Positions 35,275 through 46,634 are shown, numbered from the stretch's first letter. The stretch: DNA of 53,881 nucleotides from Pseudomonadota bacterium (GCA_021816925.1 JAKAWQ010000020.1:1-53881); one strand, 5' to 3'. Program-made: numbers and translations. Notes: generated by a model not told the origin, from the sequence alone.

Positions 35275-36437
35275 CGCCTCCACCTCCGCACCGTTACGGC
35301 TCCCAGGAAATCGGCGAGGCTCTCCCCTGCATCCGCCCGGCCGAAGCGGGCGGCAGCTGCGGCCATGGCGGCGAGCCGCATGGGATCGGCGAGAAGCGAT
35401 GCGATCGCGCCGGCAAGGCCGGCAGCGGTGAGCCGTTGTTCGTCCAGAACGACAGCAGCGCCGGCGGCAGACAGGACGGCGGCGTTGGCGCGCTGGTGAT
35501 CGTCAATCGCGCTGGGCAGAGGAATGAGAACGGCTGGCCGGCCGATCACCGCAAGTTCGGCCACCGTGGAGGCACCAGCGCGCGCAATCACGAGATGCGC
35601 AGCGGCCATGCGGGAGGGCATGTCGGCAAAGAAGGCGGCAAGGTCCGCGGTGATACCCGATGCCGCATACGCCGCCTCAACCCGCGCCAGATCCTCCGGG
35701 CGGCACTGCTGCACAACCGCGAGCGTTCCGCGCATCGGAAGATCGGCAAGTGCTGCGGGCACGAGGTCCGAGAAGGCGCGGGCGCCGAGCGAACCGCCGA
35801 GCACGAGGAGCGAGAAGGGTCCCGCGATGGCGGGGGTCGCGAAGCGGGTTGCTGCGCGAGCGGCGATGGCGGCGCGCACCGGATTGCCAGTCAGCACGGC
35901 AGCACGGGGCGCGTGGCGAGTGGGCGAAACGCTTATGGCGATGCCATCTGCGAGGCACGCGAGCGCGCGGTTGGCACGACCGAGGACGGCGTTCTGCTCG
36001 TGCAGCAGGATCGCGGGGCGCTGGCGAAGGAGGCGCGCCGCGAGCACCGGGGCAAGCGAGGGATAGCCGCCAAAGCCGACCACTGCCTGCGGGCGGAGAA
36101 GGGCGAGCAGGCGGCGGGCGAAAAGCGTTCCGGCAGCGAGCGCCGTTAGTGCGGTGAATGCGCGCCGCGGACCGTGACCGGCGACTCCGCTGCCCGGAAT
36201 CACGTACTTCTCCGCGCCGGCGAAGGTCTGTCCGGCGGCGCGCGGATCGGTGAGCACGATCGGACGGAAGCCGCGGGCGCTGAGAACCGCCGCGAGCGCG
36301 GTGGCGGGAAAGACATGGCCCGCGGTGCCACCGGCCGCAATGACGATCGGGCCGAGGGCAGTGGGCGCGGCCGCTTCGATTCGCGGTACCGACCGCTGGA
36401 GCAACGCGCCGCTTCTCCGGCGGGCCATTGCGATCAT
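35271..36437 (-). CDS. murG: UDP-GlcNAc:undecaprenyl-PP-MurNAc-pentapeptide transferase
   Basis: A 388-residue peripheral-membrane GT28 enzyme that makes lipid II from lipid I. Signatures are the G-loop [13 protein letters not shown] (residues 33-45), [35 protein letters not shown] and the UDP-GlcNAc-binding [23 protein letters not shown]. It carries about 30 residues before the first strand. The start overlaps the ftsW stop (ATGA). Confidence 0.96.
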   Translation of the reverse strand: MIAMARRRSGALLQRSVPRIEAAAPTALGPIVIAAGGTAGHVFPATALAAVLSARGFRPIVLTDPRAAGQTFAGAEKYVIPGSGVAGHGPRRAFTALTALAAGTLFARRLLALLRPQAVVGFGGYPSLAPVLAARLLRQRPAILLHEQNAVLGRANRALACLADGIAISVSPTRHAPRAAVLTGNPVRAAIAARAATRFATPAIAGPFSLLVLGGSLGARAFSDLVPAALADLPMRGTLAVVQQCRPEDLARVEAAYAASGITADLAAFFADMPSRMAAAHLVIARAGASTVAELAVIGRPAVLIPLPSAIDDHQRANAAVLSAAGAAVVLDEQRLTAAGLAGAIASLLADPMRLAAMAAAAARFGRADAGESLADFLGAVTVRRWRR

Positions 36438-37552
36438 GGGTCGGCGTGATGCCGCCGGCGCGTCAGCGCCAGCAACATTCCCGTCTCGAGGCCGATCGCG
36501 AGCATGGAGGAGCCGCCATAGGAGATGAAGGGAAGTGTCATGCCCTTGGCGGGGATGAGGGAGAGTGCCGTTGCCATGTTGATGAATGCTTCGAGGCCGA
36601 AGCTCATCAAAAGACCGCCGGCGGCAAGGACGGTGAAGAAATCGCGCTCGGCAAGCAGGCGAAGCAGGCCACGCAGAACGATGAAAGCGAAGATGCCGAC
36701 CACGAGCAGGCAGACGATCAGGCCAAACTCCTCGCCAACCACGGCAAAGACGAAGTCCGCATGGGCGTCTGGCAAGATATCCTTGATGCGCCCCTCGCCG
36801 GGGCCGGTGCCGAGCAGGCCGCCGTTGCCGAAAGCCTCGAGCGCCACGTGCACCTGATAGGCTCCGGCGGCGTTCGGGTGCAGAAAATCGTGCACGCGCG
36901 CGCGCACGTGCTGGAAGACCAGGTAGGCGCCGGCGCCGCCGGCGCAGAAGAGGACGCCGCCCAGAGTGACCCAGGCGAGGTTGAGGCCGTTGACGAAAAG
37001 CTGGGCGAGGAAGATCGCGCTGATCAGCGCCATCATGCCGACGTCAGGCTGGGCCTTAAGCAGTAGGATGATGATTGTGAAGAGCGCGAGCGCAATCGCC
37101 GTGCCGGGGAATCCGGGGCGGTTGCGCTGCTCCGAGAGCAGCCAGGCATTCACGACGATGAAGCAGACCTTCAGGAATTCGCTCGGCTGGAGCGAGATGC
37201 CGAGGATGTAAATCCAGCGCCGCGCCCCCTTGATCTCGACTCCGTGGACGAGGGTGAAGGCAGTGAGCAGCAAGGCTGCGAGGCCGCCGGCCAAGGCGAG
37301 GCGCCGGACGGACTTGGGCGGGAGCAGCGAGACGACGATGACCTCGATGCCGGCGCCGGCCAGAAAGATGATTTGCTTGACGATTAGGAGATCACGCGGA
37401 TCGCCGATGCGAACGGCAACCGACGGGCTGGCCGAAAGCACCATGACATAGCCGAAGCCGAGCAGCGTGGTGATAGCGGTCAGGGTCCAGCGATCGACCG
37501 ACCACCACCAGCGGCCGAGCAGCGAGTTGTCCGAGCGAGAGAGGGCGGGCAT
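36434..37552 (-). CDS. ftsW: SEDS peptidoglycan polymerase FtsW
   Basis: A 372-residue SEDS glycosyltransferase with about ten helices that polymerises lipid II at the septum with FtsI. Motifs are GARRWIYILGISLQPSEFLK, LLLKAQPDVGMM and the catalytic-loop Asp in that segment, the C-terminal FVFAVVGEEFG and LPFISYGGSSML. The start overlaps the murD stop by one base (TGATG). Confidence 0.96.
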   Translation of the reverse strand: MPALSRSDNSLLGRWWWSVDRWTLTAITTLLGFGYVMVLSASPSVAVRIGDPRDLLIVKQIIFLAGAGIEVIVVSLLPPKSVRRLALAGGLAALLLTAFTLVHGVEIKGARRWIYILGISLQPSEFLKVCFIVVNAWLLSEQRNRPGFPGTAIALALFTIIILLLKAQPDVGMMALISAIFLAQLFVNGLNLAWVTLGGVLFCAGGAGAYLVFQHVRARVHDFLHPNAAGAYQVHVALEAFGNGGLLGTGPGEGRIKDILPDAHADFVFAVVGEEFGLIVCLLVVGIFAFIVLRGLLRLLAERDFFTVLAAGGLLMSFGLEAFINMATALSLIPAKGMTLPFISYGGSSMLAIGLETGMLLALTRRRHHADP

Positions 37553-38961
37553 CAGGCGGCCTTCCCTTTCTCGCCCTCGCTCTCGCCAGCGGCGAGCCCG
37601 CGGGCGAGAGCGGCGAAGCGCTGCCCGCGTTCCTCGAAGCTCTGGAACTGATCGAAGCTCGCTGCGGCTGGCGAGAGGAGGACGACCGGGACCGCGCGTA
37701 CGCGGGCGGCGGCATGAGCGGCGGGAACCGCGTCTTCCAGGGCGTCGGCTATCTTGTGCGCAACGCCGTGCCGAGCGAGCGTGACAGAAAAGAGAGCGGC
37801 ATCACGGCCGATCAGGAATGCTTCGGCGATGCGCGGGAAGAGCGGTGCAAGCGGCTCGATACCGCCCTTTTTTCCGATGCCGCCGGCGATCCAGACCAGG
37901 CGTGGATAGCAGGCAAGCGCGCGCGCAGCGGCATCGGCGTTGGTTGCCTTGCTGTCGTCGATAAAGGCGATGCCGTCGAGGGAGCAGATATGCTGCTGGC
38001 GGTGCGGGAGGCCAGGAAAGGAGCGGAGTGCGTCGGCAAGGCAAGCGCGCGGCAGGCCAAGGTAAAGTGCGACGGCGGCGGCAGCCGCGGCGTTCTGGGC
38101 ATTGTGCGCGCCGGGAAGAGCTGCGGCCTCGCGCATCGGCAGGAGGGCGCCGCTACGATCCCTGAGCGTTCCTGCGTCGCACCAAAGATCGGCGGGCGAG
38201 GTTCCCGAGATGCGACGGAGCGGGGGCGTGAGCGTCGCGGCGATCTCGATCGAGGGCGGATCATCGATGCCAACCACCGCGAGCCCGCCCGGCGAACGGC
38301 GGCCAAAGATGCGCCGCTTGGCGGCGATGTAGCCGGCCACGTCGCCATGCCGGTCGAGATGGTCGGGCGAGATGTTGAGCAGCACAGCGACATCGAAGCT
38401 GAAGGCCTCGATTCGCTCCAACATGTAGGATGACATTTCTATGACGTAACATCCAATCTCGGGCAGGAGAGGCAAGGCGAGCGCGGCCGGGCCGAGATTG
38501 CCGCCCGCTGCGGCAGGAACACCTGCGGCGCGAAGCATATGCGCGAGAAGGGCGGTGGTGGTGGATTTGCCGTTGGTGCCGGTGATGCCGATGAACCGCG
38601 CGCGCGAGTCGGCGGCGCGTACCGCGCGGAAGAGGAGCTCGGCATCCGAAAGGATCGGAACGCCGAGCGCCCGAGCGCGAGCGGCGAGCGGATGCGGGAT
38701 GGGCAATGCGTGTGGGATACCCGGAGAGAGCACGAGCGCCTCGGGTAGTGGCGGGTCGAGCAGTGCTGGAGCGACGCGGATGCCTTGGGCGGCGGCGGCC
38801 TCGCGCGCCGATTTGTTATCGTCCCAGGCCGCCACCTCCGCACCCATGGCGGCGAGCGCGGCGGCGGCGGCTTGGCCATTCCGGCCAAGTCCCATCACGG
38901 CAAAACGCCGTCCGGCGAACACCGGAGGGAAGGGACGCTCCTTTCCAACTTCCCGGCTCAT
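37552..38961 (-). CDS. murD: UDP-N-acetylmuramoylalanine--D-glutamate ligase
   Basis: A 469-residue Mur ligase adding D-Glu. It has the Rossmann N-domain ([14 protein letters not shown]), the ATP loop [22 protein letters not shown] and a C-terminal [18 protein letters not shown] with the Lys/Thr pair typical of MurD. The start overlaps the mraY stop (ATGA). Confidence 0.96.
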   Translation of the reverse strand: MSREVGKERPFPPVFAGRRFAVMGLGRNGQAAAAALAAMGAEVAAWDDNKSAREAAAAQGIRVAPALLDPPLPEALVLSPGIPHALPIPHPLAARARALGVPILSDAELLFRAVRAADSRARFIGITGTNGKSTTTALLAHMLRAAGVPAAAGGNLGPAALALPLLPEIGCYVIEMSSYMLERIEAFSFDVAVLLNISPDHLDRHGDVAGYIAAKRRIFGRRSPGGLAVVGIDDPPSIEIAATLTPPLRRISGTSPADLWCDAGTLRDRSGALLPMREAAALPGAHNAQNAAAAAAVALYLGLPRACLADALRSFPGLPHRQQHICSLDGIAFIDDSKATNADAAARALACYPRLVWIAGGIGKKGGIEPLAPLFPRIAEAFLIGRDAALFSVTLARHGVAHKIADALEDAVPAAHAAARVRAVPVVLLSPAAASFDQFQSFEERGQRFAALARGLAAGESEGEKGKAA

Positions 38962-40046
38962 CGGATCTTCAGCGTCGCAAGGCCGACCAGCGCCAGGATC
39001 ATCGAGATGATCCAGAACCGGATGACGATGGTCGGTTCCGCCCAGCCCTTCTTTTCGAAGTGGTGGTGCAGCGGTGCCATCAGGAAGACGCGCCGGCCGG
39101 TACGCTTGTACCAGAAGACCTGGATGATGACGGACACGGTCTCGACGACGAAGAGACCGCCCGTGATCGCGAGGACGATCTCGTTCTTGGTGGCGACGGC
39201 CACGGCGCCAAGCGCTCCGCCGAGCGCGAGCGAACCGGTGTCGCCCATGAAGACGGCGGCCGGAGGAGCGTTGAACCAGAGAAAGCCGAGGCCGGAGCCG
39301 ATTAGTGCCGAACAGAAGACGGCGAGTTCGCCGGCGCCCGGAACGCTATCGAGCTCGAGATAGGCGGCGAAGATGCGGTTGCCGACCAGATAGGCGATCA
39401 GGGCGAACACGCCGGCCGCTATGATGGTGGGGACGATCGCTAGCCCGTCGAGTCCGTCGGTCAGATTGACCGCGTTCGACGAACCCATCATCACGAGTGT
39501 GCCGAACACGGGAAAGACGGGACCGAGCGGGATCAGCACGTGCTTGAAGACCGGCACAGCGAGGCCTGTGCCGAGCGCGCCGCCAGTGGTCCGCGCGATC
39601 GCGTAGCTGGCGAGGAGCCCGATCAGTGCCTGGATCAGGAGCTTGATGCGGCCAGGGACACCGTGATGGTCCTGGTGCACGAGCTTGCGGTAGTCGTCGG
39701 CAGCTCCGAGCAAACCATAACCGAGCGTGACCGCCAGCACCGCCCATACATAAGCATTGGCGAGGTCCGCCCAGAAAAGCGTCGAGACGGTGAGAGCGAT
39801 CAGGATCAGGAGGCCGCCCATCGTGGGCGTACCGATCTTCTCGATTAGGTGCCGCTCAGGTCCGAGCGCGCGGATCGGCTGGCCATTCTTCTGGAGGCGG
39901 CGGAGCCGACGGATCAGGCTAGGCCCGAGCAGGAAGCTCACCAGGAGCGAGGTGAGGCAGGCTGCGCCGGAGCGGAAGGTGAGGTAGTGCAGCAGGTTGA
40001 AGAAAAGAATCTGGTGCACGAAGGGACGGGTGAGCAGATAGAGCAT
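38958..40046 (-). CDS. mraY: phospho-MurNAc-pentapeptide transferase
   Basis: A 362-residue ten-helix enzyme making lipid I from UDP-MurNAc-pentapeptide and undecaprenyl phosphate. The motifs are [21 protein letters not shown] (acidic pair), [27 protein letters not shown] and the histidine-rich [12 protein letters not shown]. All catalytic Asp residues are present. The start shares one base with the murF stop (TGATG). Confidence 0.97.
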   Translation of the reverse strand: MLYLLTRPFVHQILFFNLLHYLTFRSGAACLTSLLVSFLLGPSLIRRLRRLQKNGQPIRALGPERHLIEKIGTPTMGGLLILIALTVSTLFWADLANAYVWAVLAVTLGYGLLGAADDYRKLVHQDHHGVPGRIKLLIQALIGLLASYAIARTTGGALGTGLAVPVFKHVLIPLGPVFPVFGTLVMMGSSNAVNLTDGLDGLAIVPTIIAAGVFALIAYLVGNRIFAAYLELDSVPGAGELAVFCSALIGSGLGFLWFNAPPAAVFMGDTGSLALGGALGAVAVATKNEIVLAITGGLFVVETVSVIIQVFWYKRTGRRVFLMAPLHHHFEKKGWAEPTIVIRFWIISMILALVGLATLKIR

Positions 40047-41443
40047 CAGCCGCGCTCCGCCGATGCGACCGCGCTGGCCTCGAGCGCGGCGACAAGGCCG
40101 CGCATGCGGCTGCCCAGGCTGCCCTTTACGAGCACGGCGTCGCCGGGAGCGAGCGCGGCCGCGACCAGAGGGGCGAGGGTTTCGGCGTCCGCCGCGTAGG
40201 CGCCCTTGAGCCGGTCCGGCACGCGCTCGAAGAGGAGCCGCATGGTTGGCCCGCAGGCGAAGAACAGGTCAGCGGCGCGCGCAAGGTCCGGCGCGAGAGC
40301 TTCGTGTTCCCCCGCCGCCATCTCGCCGAGTTCCAGCATCTCTCCAAGCACGGCAATGCGCCTGCCGGGCTGGCGGGCGAGCACGGCGAGCGCGGCACGG
40401 ACGGAGGCAGCGGAGGCGTTATAGCTTTCGTCGAGCAGCAGCGCCTCACCTCGGGCGAGCGGCAACCGGCGGCGCGCGCCGCGGCCGGGAAGGGCAGTGA
40501 AGCCGGTGAGCGCGGACGCAGCGGCAACGGGATCAAGCCCGAGGGCGGACGCGGCGGCGAGTGCGGCCAGCGCATCGAGGGCGAGATGGCGGCCAGCGGA
40601 CGCGAGGCGGAAACGAACCGGAGCACCAAGTACCGAGGCCACAACGTCGGTTGCCGCAGCATCCGACTCGGCCTCGATCAGCCGCACTTCGGCGAGCGGT
40701 CTTGTGCCAAAGGTGACGACTCGGCGGCCAGCGGGAACGCGAGCGACAAGTCGGGGCAGCAAAGGTGCGTCACGCGGGAGGATCGCGGTGCCGTCGGGTT
40801 CGAGCGCGGCAAGGAGGGACGCCTTCTCGTCGGCAATCGCCTCGAGGCTGCCGAGCAGGCCGATATGCGTCTTCTCGATCGCGGTGATGAGGGCCAAATG
40901 CGGGCGGGCGAGGGTGGCCAACGTGGCGATCTCACCTGCATGGTTCATCCCGATCTCGATCACGGCGAAGGCGGCATCGGGAGAGAGACCGGATAAAGTG
41001 AGCGGCACCCCCAGATGGTTGTTGTAGGAGGCGCGCGCGGCGTGGACAGCACCGGGCGTATGGGCCTCCAAAATGCGGCGTAGCATCTCCTTGGTTGTTG
41101 TCTTCCCGACGCTCCCGGTGATGGCAATGACGCAGGCTTCGGAGCGGGCACGGGCGAAGGCGCCCAGACGAGTGAGAGCGACCAGGGTATCCGGGACGAG
41201 AAGAAGAGGCGCATCGGGCGCAAGGCCCTCCGAGACACCGCTCACCATCGCGCCCGCGGCACCACGGCGAAGTGCGTCAGCGACGAACTGGTGGCCGTCT
41301 CGATGCTCGCCGGCAAGGGCGATGAAAAGTTCGCCGGGCTGAAGCGTACGGCTATCGATCGAAATCCCGGAGGCCGCGAACGGTACAGTCATGCGGCCGC
41401 CAGCGCCGATGGCAAGCGTTTCGGGAGACCAGAGCACGGTCAT
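40046..41443 (-). CDS. murF: UDP-MurNAc-tripeptide--D-Ala-D-Ala ligase
   Basis: A 465-residue Mur ligase adding the D-Ala-D-Ala dipeptide. The N-domain has [16 protein letters not shown]. The ATP loop is [27 protein letters not shown] and [18 protein letters not shown] are family-diagnostic. The start overlaps the murE stop (ATGA). Confidence 0.96.
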   Translation of the reverse strand: MTVLWSPETLAIGAGGRMTVPFAASGISIDSRTLQPGELFIALAGEHRDGHQFVADALRRGAAGAMVSGVSEGLAPDAPLLLVPDTLVALTRLGAFARARSEACVIAITGSVGKTTTKEMLRRILEAHTPGAVHAARASYNNHLGVPLTLSGLSPDAAFAVIEIGMNHAGEIATLATLARPHLALITAIEKTHIGLLGSLEAIADEKASLLAALEPDGTAILPRDAPLLPRLVARVPAGRRVVTFGTRPLAEVRLIEAESDAAATDVVASVLGAPVRFRLASAGRHLALDALAALAAASALGLDPVAAASALTGFTALPGRGARRRLPLARGEALLLDESYNASAASVRAALAVLARQPGRRIAVLGEMLELGEMAAGEHEALAPDLARAADLFFACGPTMRLLFERVPDRLKGAYAADAETLAPLVAAALAPGDAVLVKGSLGSRMRGLVAALEASAVASAERG

Positions 41444-42933
41444 GGCACCCCCGTCAGGCGACGAATCACCGCTACATCGTCGAAGGGCAAGATCCCTCCG
41501 GCCACGATCTGGCCCGGCTCGTGGCCCTTTCCCGCGACTGCGAGCACATCACCCGGGCCAAGATCGGAAAGGGCGGCAGCGATTGCTTGCTCCCGATCAG
41601 CAATCTCGGTCGCGCCGGGGCAGCCGGCGAGGACGGCCTGGCGGATGCGGGCCGGATCTTCGCCGCGAGGGTTGTCGTCGGTGACGATGACGCGGTCAGC
41701 GCCGCGGGCGGCGGCGTCGCCCATGGCCGCGCGCTTGCCGGGATCGCGTTCCCCACCCGCGCCGAAGACGATTGAGAGGCGACCTTGCGTGTGCGGGCGC
41801 AGCGCGCCGAGCAGGCGCGCGATCGCATCCGGAGTGTGTGCGTAATCGACATACGCGACGGCGCCGTTGGCTAGTATGGCGGCGCGTTCGAGCCGTCCTC
41901 GCACGGGACGGAGTCGGGCAAGCCCGGCGATCGCATCCCTGACCCCGAGCGTGAGCGCAAGACCGGCGGCGAGCAGCGCGTTCTCGACCTGGAAGTGGCC
42001 TGGAAGAGGGAAGAAGAGTTCAGTCCCGGAGATCTTCAGGAGCTGGCCCTCGGGCAGAGCGAGGGCGCACTCGAGGTGAATCAGGCTGCCCGACCTGCCT
42101 ACCGTTTCGAAACAAAGGCGGCGGCGGCGAGCAACCGCACGCAGGAGAGCGAGCGTTGCACAATCGAGGCCGGAGGAGATTATGGCAGGGGCGCCTTCCG
42201 GCAGAAGCGCCTCGAAGAGGCGGAGCTTGGCAGCGCGATAGGCAGCCATGTCCCGATGGTAATCGAGGTGGTCACGGCTGAAACTCGAGAAGCCGGCGGC
42301 GGCAAGGCTGAGCCCGTCGAGGCGAAACTGATCGAGGCCATGCGATGAGGCTTCGATCGCGACGTGGTCGATACCCTGGCAGGCGAGCGCTGCCATGGTC
42401 TCAGATAGTGTCACCGGATCGGGCGTGGTGAGCGGGCCCGGCACGCGCCGCTCGCCGGCGACGAGACCGAGCGTACCGAGGCTTGCGGCAGGATGGCCAG
42501 CCTCGTGCCAGAGCTGTCGCAGAAACTCGACCGTGCTTGTTTTGCCGTTGGTCCCGGTAACGGCGGCAATGACACGGGGCGCCGGACCGGCGAAGGCGGC
42601 GGCGAGCTCGGCAAGGCGCCGGCGCGGCTCGGCGTCTTCTATCAGTGGGCGTAGCGGCACGCCCGGCGGCCAAGTCGTTCCGCGAGGTGCCAGAACCGCA
42701 ACCGCACCGTTGGCGACGGCGTCCGCAATGAACGTACGGCCGTCTGGGCGGGGCGGTTGGATGGAGAGGCTCGGCAGCGCCGCAAACAGGAAGCCCGGCC
42801 GCACGCGGCGGCTGTCGGCAGTAATACCGGCAAGTGTGAGCCCGATGAGCGCGTTCCAACCGGGCGCCTCGGCGGCAGGACGGCGCTCCGCTTGCAGACG
42901 CTGCATCAGTTCAGCGGCCTGAAGAGGGTACAT
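41440..42933 (-). CDS. murE: UDP-MurNAc-L-Ala-D-Glu--meso-diaminopimelate ligase
   Basis: A 497-residue Mur ligase adding the third residue. The motifs are ITADSRRVRPGFLFAAL, the ATP loop GTNGKTSTVEF and IEASSHGLDQFRLDG. DDNPRGEDPA is the sequence associated with meso-diaminopimelate rather than lysine, so the wall is of the Gram-negative type. Start candidates are GTG 42981, ATG 42933 and ATG 42906; none has a good ribosome site. I chose 42933, where the helix MYPLQAAELMQRL starts like other MurE proteins. It overlaps the end of ftsI by 23 nt. Confidence 0.92.
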   Translation of the reverse strand: MYPLQAAELMQRLQAERRPAAEAPGWNALIGLTLAGITADSRRVRPGFLFAALPSLSIQPPRPDGRTFIADAVANGAVAVLAPRGTTWPPGVPLRPLIEDAEPRRRLAELAAAFAGPAPRVIAAVTGTNGKTSTVEFLRQLWHEAGHPAASLGTLGLVAGERRVPGPLTTPDPVTLSETMAALACQGIDHVAIEASSHGLDQFRLDGLSLAAAGFSSFSRDHLDYHRDMAAYRAAKLRLFEALLPEGAPAIISSGLDCATLALLRAVARRRRLCFETVGRSGSLIHLECALALPEGQLLKISGTELFFPLPGHFQVENALLAAGLALTLGVRDAIAGLARLRPVRGRLERAAILANGAVAYVDYAHTPDAIARLLGALRPHTQGRLSIVFGAGGERDPGKRAAMGDAAARGADRVIVTDDNPRGEDPARIRQAVLAGCPGATEIADREQAIAAALSDLGPGDVLAVAGKGHEPGQIVAGGILPFDDVAVIRRLTGVP

Positions 42934-44890
42934 CGGCAGCGGCGTAGCGCCGGGGAGCGCCCGGAGCGAGAGCGTGGCCACGCCCCGGACCGCCCCCGCG
43001 ACTTAGGCTGGCCGGGGCGTCCGCAGCCCCCGGCGGATAGGGATTGCTTGGGCCGAGTGCAACCACGCCAGGCGGCGGCGTGGGATGCAGTGGGAGCGCG
43101 ATCTCCTTCTCTATGGCCTTCCTCTCCGCCAGGTCGGTTACGGGAAGGAGGCCGAGCATCGGGGCAATTCTGGCGATCGTGCGAGCGGCCGCCGGGGCCG
43201 AGACTTCGCCGCCGGTGCTGTAGCCCTGATCGAGTGCGTTGTCGTGCGGGGCGTCGACCATGATGTAGAGGGCATAGCGTGGCGCGTTGATTGGGAAGGC
43301 GCAGAGGAAGCCCGCGAGGTTTGTGTGCTGGCGGTAGCCAGTGCGGCCGATAACCTGGGAGGTGCCTGTCTTGCCGCCGACGAAGTAGCCGGGCACGCGA
43401 CCGTAGATGCCGGTGCCGTAGAGGACGACGTCGCGCATGAGCTTGCGCACAGTATCCGAGGTGCCGGGCTTCATGACCGCGCTCCCCGGCCGCGGCGTGG
43501 TGGGGTCCTGGTAGAGGAGGGTGGGAGCGAAGAGAACTCCGCCGTTTACCACCGGGAGGGTTGCATTGATGAGATGGAGCGGCGTGATTGCGATGCCGTT
43601 TCCGAAGGCAACGGTCATCACCGTGGCCTTTCCCCATTGGACATCACTTTGCAGAAGCGGCATGGCAGCCTCGGGCAGCTCGATCGGGCAGCGTTCGAAA
43701 AAGCCGAGCTTGCGGAGCCAGGCCCGTTGGCGGTGCTTGCCGACGATGAGCGCAATGCGCGCGGCACCGATGTTCGACGAATAGGCGATAATCTCGGGGA
43801 GATAAAGCCAGCGGTTCACCGGCTCGTAGTCGGTGATCGCGAATCGGCCGATCGTGATCGGGTGGGTCGTGTTGAAGCGGTCCCAGACGTGCACAAGGTC
43901 CGGATCAAGCGCCATGCTGACGGTCTGCAGTTTGAAGGCGCTACCCGGTTCATAAACGCCCGTGGCGGCGCGGTTGAAGCGTGCCGCTGGAGGGGCGGAG
44001 AAATAGTCGTTTGCGTTGTAGTCGGGGAGACTCGCCATCGCCAGCACCTCGCCCGTTAGCACGTCCATGACGATGCCTGCGGCGCCGATGGCCTGAAAGT
44101 CATCGACCGCCTTGGCCATTTCGTCGCGCAGGATGGCCTGCACGCGCACGTCGATGGAAAGGCGAAGGGGGTTCGGGTCTTCGCGTAGCCTCCGGTTCTG
44201 GGACTTTTCGAGGCCCGCGATGCCGTGGCCGTCGATATCGACCGCACCCAAGACCTGGGCAGCGGTGCGGCCGAGCGGATAGTGGCGGGCTTCGGCCGGA
44301 AGGAAATTCACACCCGGGATACCGAGATCGTTGATGCGAAGCTCCTGCTCCGGCCCGACCTCCCGGGCGACGTAGACGAACTCGCGGCCCGGGACCATCA
44401 GTTCGGCGAGCAGAGCGGGGCCGTTCAATCCTGGGACCACCGTCTGCATCCGCCGCACAGCCTCGGCGCGGTCCATCATCTGCCGGGGGTCCGCATAGAC
44501 GGCTGCGGTGGGAAGCGAGACTGCGAGAATCTCACCGTTGCGGTCCACCATCATGGCACGCGGTCGATCAGCGGCGCGGAGCGGGCGTGCTGCGGCAATT
44601 GCCTTGGACCGTGGCGGCGGCTTCACGGGGTTGATGACGGTGGCGTCGGTGAGCTTGGCGGCCAGAGCGGCGAACAGGGCGGAGAAGCCGCCGGCAGCAA
44701 CGAGCAAGCGTCGGCGGCTCGTCTCGAGGGCGGCGCGGCGGGCAAGATCGGGCGCCGTGACACGGACGGTTTCGAGGCGGGGGATGGCGGCATCCCTCGG
44801 CGTGCCGGGCGGGCGTGCCGGGGCGGGTCGCGGTTCGGCGCGGCGCGGCAGCGCACCGGAGGTAGAGAAGTGGGGTTCGCGCCTGCTCAT
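42911..44890 (-). CDS. ftsI: septal transpeptidase FtsI (PBP3)
   Basis: A 659-residue class B penicillin-binding protein. A Pro/Arg-rich cytoplasmic tail precedes one helix at about residues 62-80. A pedestal domain follows, then the transpeptidase with SxxK at Ser317-Lys320 (EPGSAFK), SxN at 371-373 and KTG at 507-509. The last 50 residues are Pro/Gly/Ala-rich. It cross-links septal peptidoglycan alongside FtsW. I prefer ATG 44890, with GAGGG 5 nt upstream, over the GTG two codons earlier. Confidence 0.95.
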   Translation of the reverse strand: MSRREPHFSTSGALPRRAEPRPAPARPPGTPRDAAIPRLETVRVTAPDLARRAALETSRRRLLVAAGGFSALFAALAAKLTDATVINPVKPPPRSKAIAAARPLRAADRPRAMMVDRNGEILAVSLPTAAVYADPRQMMDRAEAVRRMQTVVPGLNGPALLAELMVPGREFVYVAREVGPEQELRINDLGIPGVNFLPAEARHYPLGRTAAQVLGAVDIDGHGIAGLEKSQNRRLREDPNPLRLSIDVRVQAILRDEMAKAVDDFQAIGAAGIVMDVLTGEVLAMASLPDYNANDYFSAPPAARFNRAATGVYEPGSAFKLQTVSMALDPDLVHVWDRFNTTHPITIGRFAITDYEPVNRWLYLPEIIAYSSNIGAARIALIVGKHRQRAWLRKLGFFERCPIELPEAAMPLLQSDVQWGKATVMTVAFGNGIAITPLHLINATLPVVNGGVLFAPTLLYQDPTTPRPGSAVMKPGTSDTVRKLMRDVVLYGTGIYGRVPGYFVGGKTGTSQVIGRTGYRQHTNLAGFLCAFPINAPRYALYIMVDAPHDNALDQGYSTGGEVSAPAAARTIARIAPMLGLLPVTDLAERKAIEKEIALPLHPTPPPGVVALGPSNPYPPGAADAPASLSRGGGPGRGHALAPGAPRRYAAADVPSSGR

Positions 44891-44898
44891 CGACACCC

Positions 44899-45711
44899 TC
44901 AGTGCGAACCGGAGAGCGGCGCAGGCGGCGGCAGATCGGGATAGGAACCACCGAGCGCCGAGGTGAGGACCGGGAGCGGGCGTGTCGCAGGCGGCGGGGT
45001 GGACCTTGGTGCCGCAGGCAGGGCTGCCGGCGGTTGATGCGCCGGCGCAGCGAGGCCAGCCGCGGCGGGGCTCGACCTCTTAGCGATCGGGATGCGGAAC
45101 GGCGCGGGCATGGGCAGATGCGCCCCTGGCGGCACCGGCGCAGTCGGCAGGGCGGCAGGGAGCGAAAGAGCGGCGAGGGCGCTCGGAGCCGTGGACCGCG
45201 GGGTTGTTGGCAAGGGAGCCGGCGGTGGAGCGGAGAGCGAGGGCGTGGAGGCCGCCTGCACGGGCGATGCGGCAGCGACGGTGGCGGGGGTCGGCGGGGC
45301 TGGTGCACTTGGCGGGGCCGGTGCGCTGGTTGGGGCGAAGAGGTCGAGGCTTGCGAACAGGGCGAGCGCCGGGAAATTTGCAAGCCTGGGCAGTTCGGGG
45401 ACTGTGAGGCCGGGTGGTGGCGAACCGGGCGGCGGCAGGCGTGCGGCGAGGTTGGCCATCGAGACGGCCTGGCTCGGTTTCATCGGCTCGAGCACGAGGT
45501 AGCGCGCGGCGAGGTCTGCCAGCCGGCTCGGCGCGTTCTCCAGCGCCCATTCGGCGCGCAGCACCGCGATCCGGTTATGGGCGGTGCTTGTCTCCTGCTC
45601 GACAAGTGTGATGCGCTGATCGAGGAGCTTCGTGCGATGCTTCGCCTGATAGAGATAGAAGCCGCTGCCGATTGCGAGAACGGCGGTGAGGAGCGTGAGG
45701 GGGCGAATCAT
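44899..45711 (-). CDS. ftsL: FtsL-like divisome protein with Pro/Ala-rich tail
   Basis: A 270-residue protein in the ftsL position. The first about 90 residues are FtsL-like: a helix at about 4-22 and a coiled coil at 25-60 ([20 protein letters not shown]), with the [22 protein letters not shown] segment typical of alphaproteobacterial FtsL. FtsL is normally 90-150 residues. Here about 170 more residues follow, almost only Pro, Ala, Ser and Thr, in the periplasm. The start overlaps the rsmH stop (ATGA). Confidence 0.85.
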   Translation of the reverse strand: MIRPLTLLTAVLAIGSGFYLYQAKHRTKLLDQRITLVEQETSTAHNRIAVLRAEWALENAPSRLADLAARYLVLEPMKPSQAVSMANLAARLPPPGSPPPGLTVPELPRLANFPALALFASLDLFAPTSAPAPPSAPAPPTPATVAAASPVQAASTPSLSAPPPAPLPTTPRSTAPSALAALSLPAALPTAPVPPGAHLPMPAPFRIPIAKRSSPAAAGLAAPAHQPPAALPAAPRSTPPPATRPLPVLTSALGGSYPDLPPPAPLSGSH

Positions 45712-46634
45712 GCGGCGCCTGCTAGGCACTCAATGGCGCGCAGCCTGGCGGAAGCGGCGCGAGGATTGGCGGCAATCTCGGCAGCCGCGGGACGCAGTGC
45801 GCGCGGGGTGAGCAAGCGAAAGCGCGGTGGCGGCCGGGTGGTAGCCGGGGCGTGACGCGAGGGTGCAGGCGTGCGGCCGGCGACCTCAGCCATGAAGCGC
45901 TTGACGAGGCGGTCCTCTAGCGAATGGAAGGCGATCGCGACCAGCCGGCCGCCGGGAGCGAGCAACGAAGCGGCCTCGGCAAGGCCGCGCGCGATCTCCG
46001 CAAGCTCATCGTTCACACGGATGCGCAATGCCTGGAAGCTCCGCGTGGCGGGGTCGATGCGTTCGCGGGAGGCGGGGAGTGCGGTGCGGATGATCGCCGC
46101 GAGTTCGGTGGTGGTGGCGATGGGCGTGCGCGCACGGGCGGCGAGGATCGCGCGTGCGATGCGCCGGGCGTGCCGCTCCTCGCCGAATTCGGCGAGGAGG
46201 GATGCAAGCTCCGTCGCCGGGAGCTGGTTGACCAGCTCGGCGGCGCTCGGGCCGCTGCGGCCCATGCGCATGTCGAGCGGGCCGGTGACGCGGAAGCTGA
46301 ATCCTCGTGCGGCATCCTCGATCTGGAAGGAAGAGACGCCGAGGTCCATCAGTACGCCGTCGAGCCGTATGACGCTGGTGTGGCCGAGGAGTTCAAACAT
46401 GGCTCCGAAGCGACCTTCGATCAGCGAGAGCCGGCCGGGATAGCTGGCGGCAAGTTCGGCGCCGCGGGCGATGGCGGCCGGGTCACGGTCGATTGCGAAG
46501 AGGGTGCAGGCAGCGGCACCGAGGATGAGTGCGGCATGGCCGCCGCCGCCGAAGGTAGCGTCGAGATAAATGCCGCCGTCGCGCGGGGATAGCAGCGCCA
46601 GCACCTCGCCCGGCATCACGGGGATGTGACTCAT
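45708..46634 (-). CDS. rsmH: 16S rRNA (cytosine1402-N4)-methyltransferase
   Basis: A 308-residue SAM-dependent enzyme that methylates C1402 of 16S rRNA. Motifs are [13 protein letters not shown] at the start, [11 protein letters not shown] (SAM loop), [20 protein letters not shown], and the C-terminal [12 protein letters not shown] and [13 protein letters not shown]. The ATG overlaps the mraZ stop (ATGA). The frame is open further upstream but only within mraZ. Confidence 0.97.
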   Translation of the reverse strand: MSHIPVMPGEVLALLSPRDGGIYLDATFGGGGHAALILGAAACTLFAIDRDPAAIARGAELAASYPGRLSLIEGRFGAMFELLGHTSVIRLDGVLMDLGVSSFQIEDAARGFSFRVTGPLDMRMGRSGPSAAELVNQLPATELASLLAEFGEERHARRIARAILAARARTPIATTTELAAIIRTALPASRERIDPATRSFQALRIRVNDELAEIARGLAEAASLLAPGGRLVAIAFHSLEDRLVKRFMAEVAGRTPAPSRHAPATTRPPPRFRLLTPRALRPAAAEIAANPRAASARLRAIECLAGAA

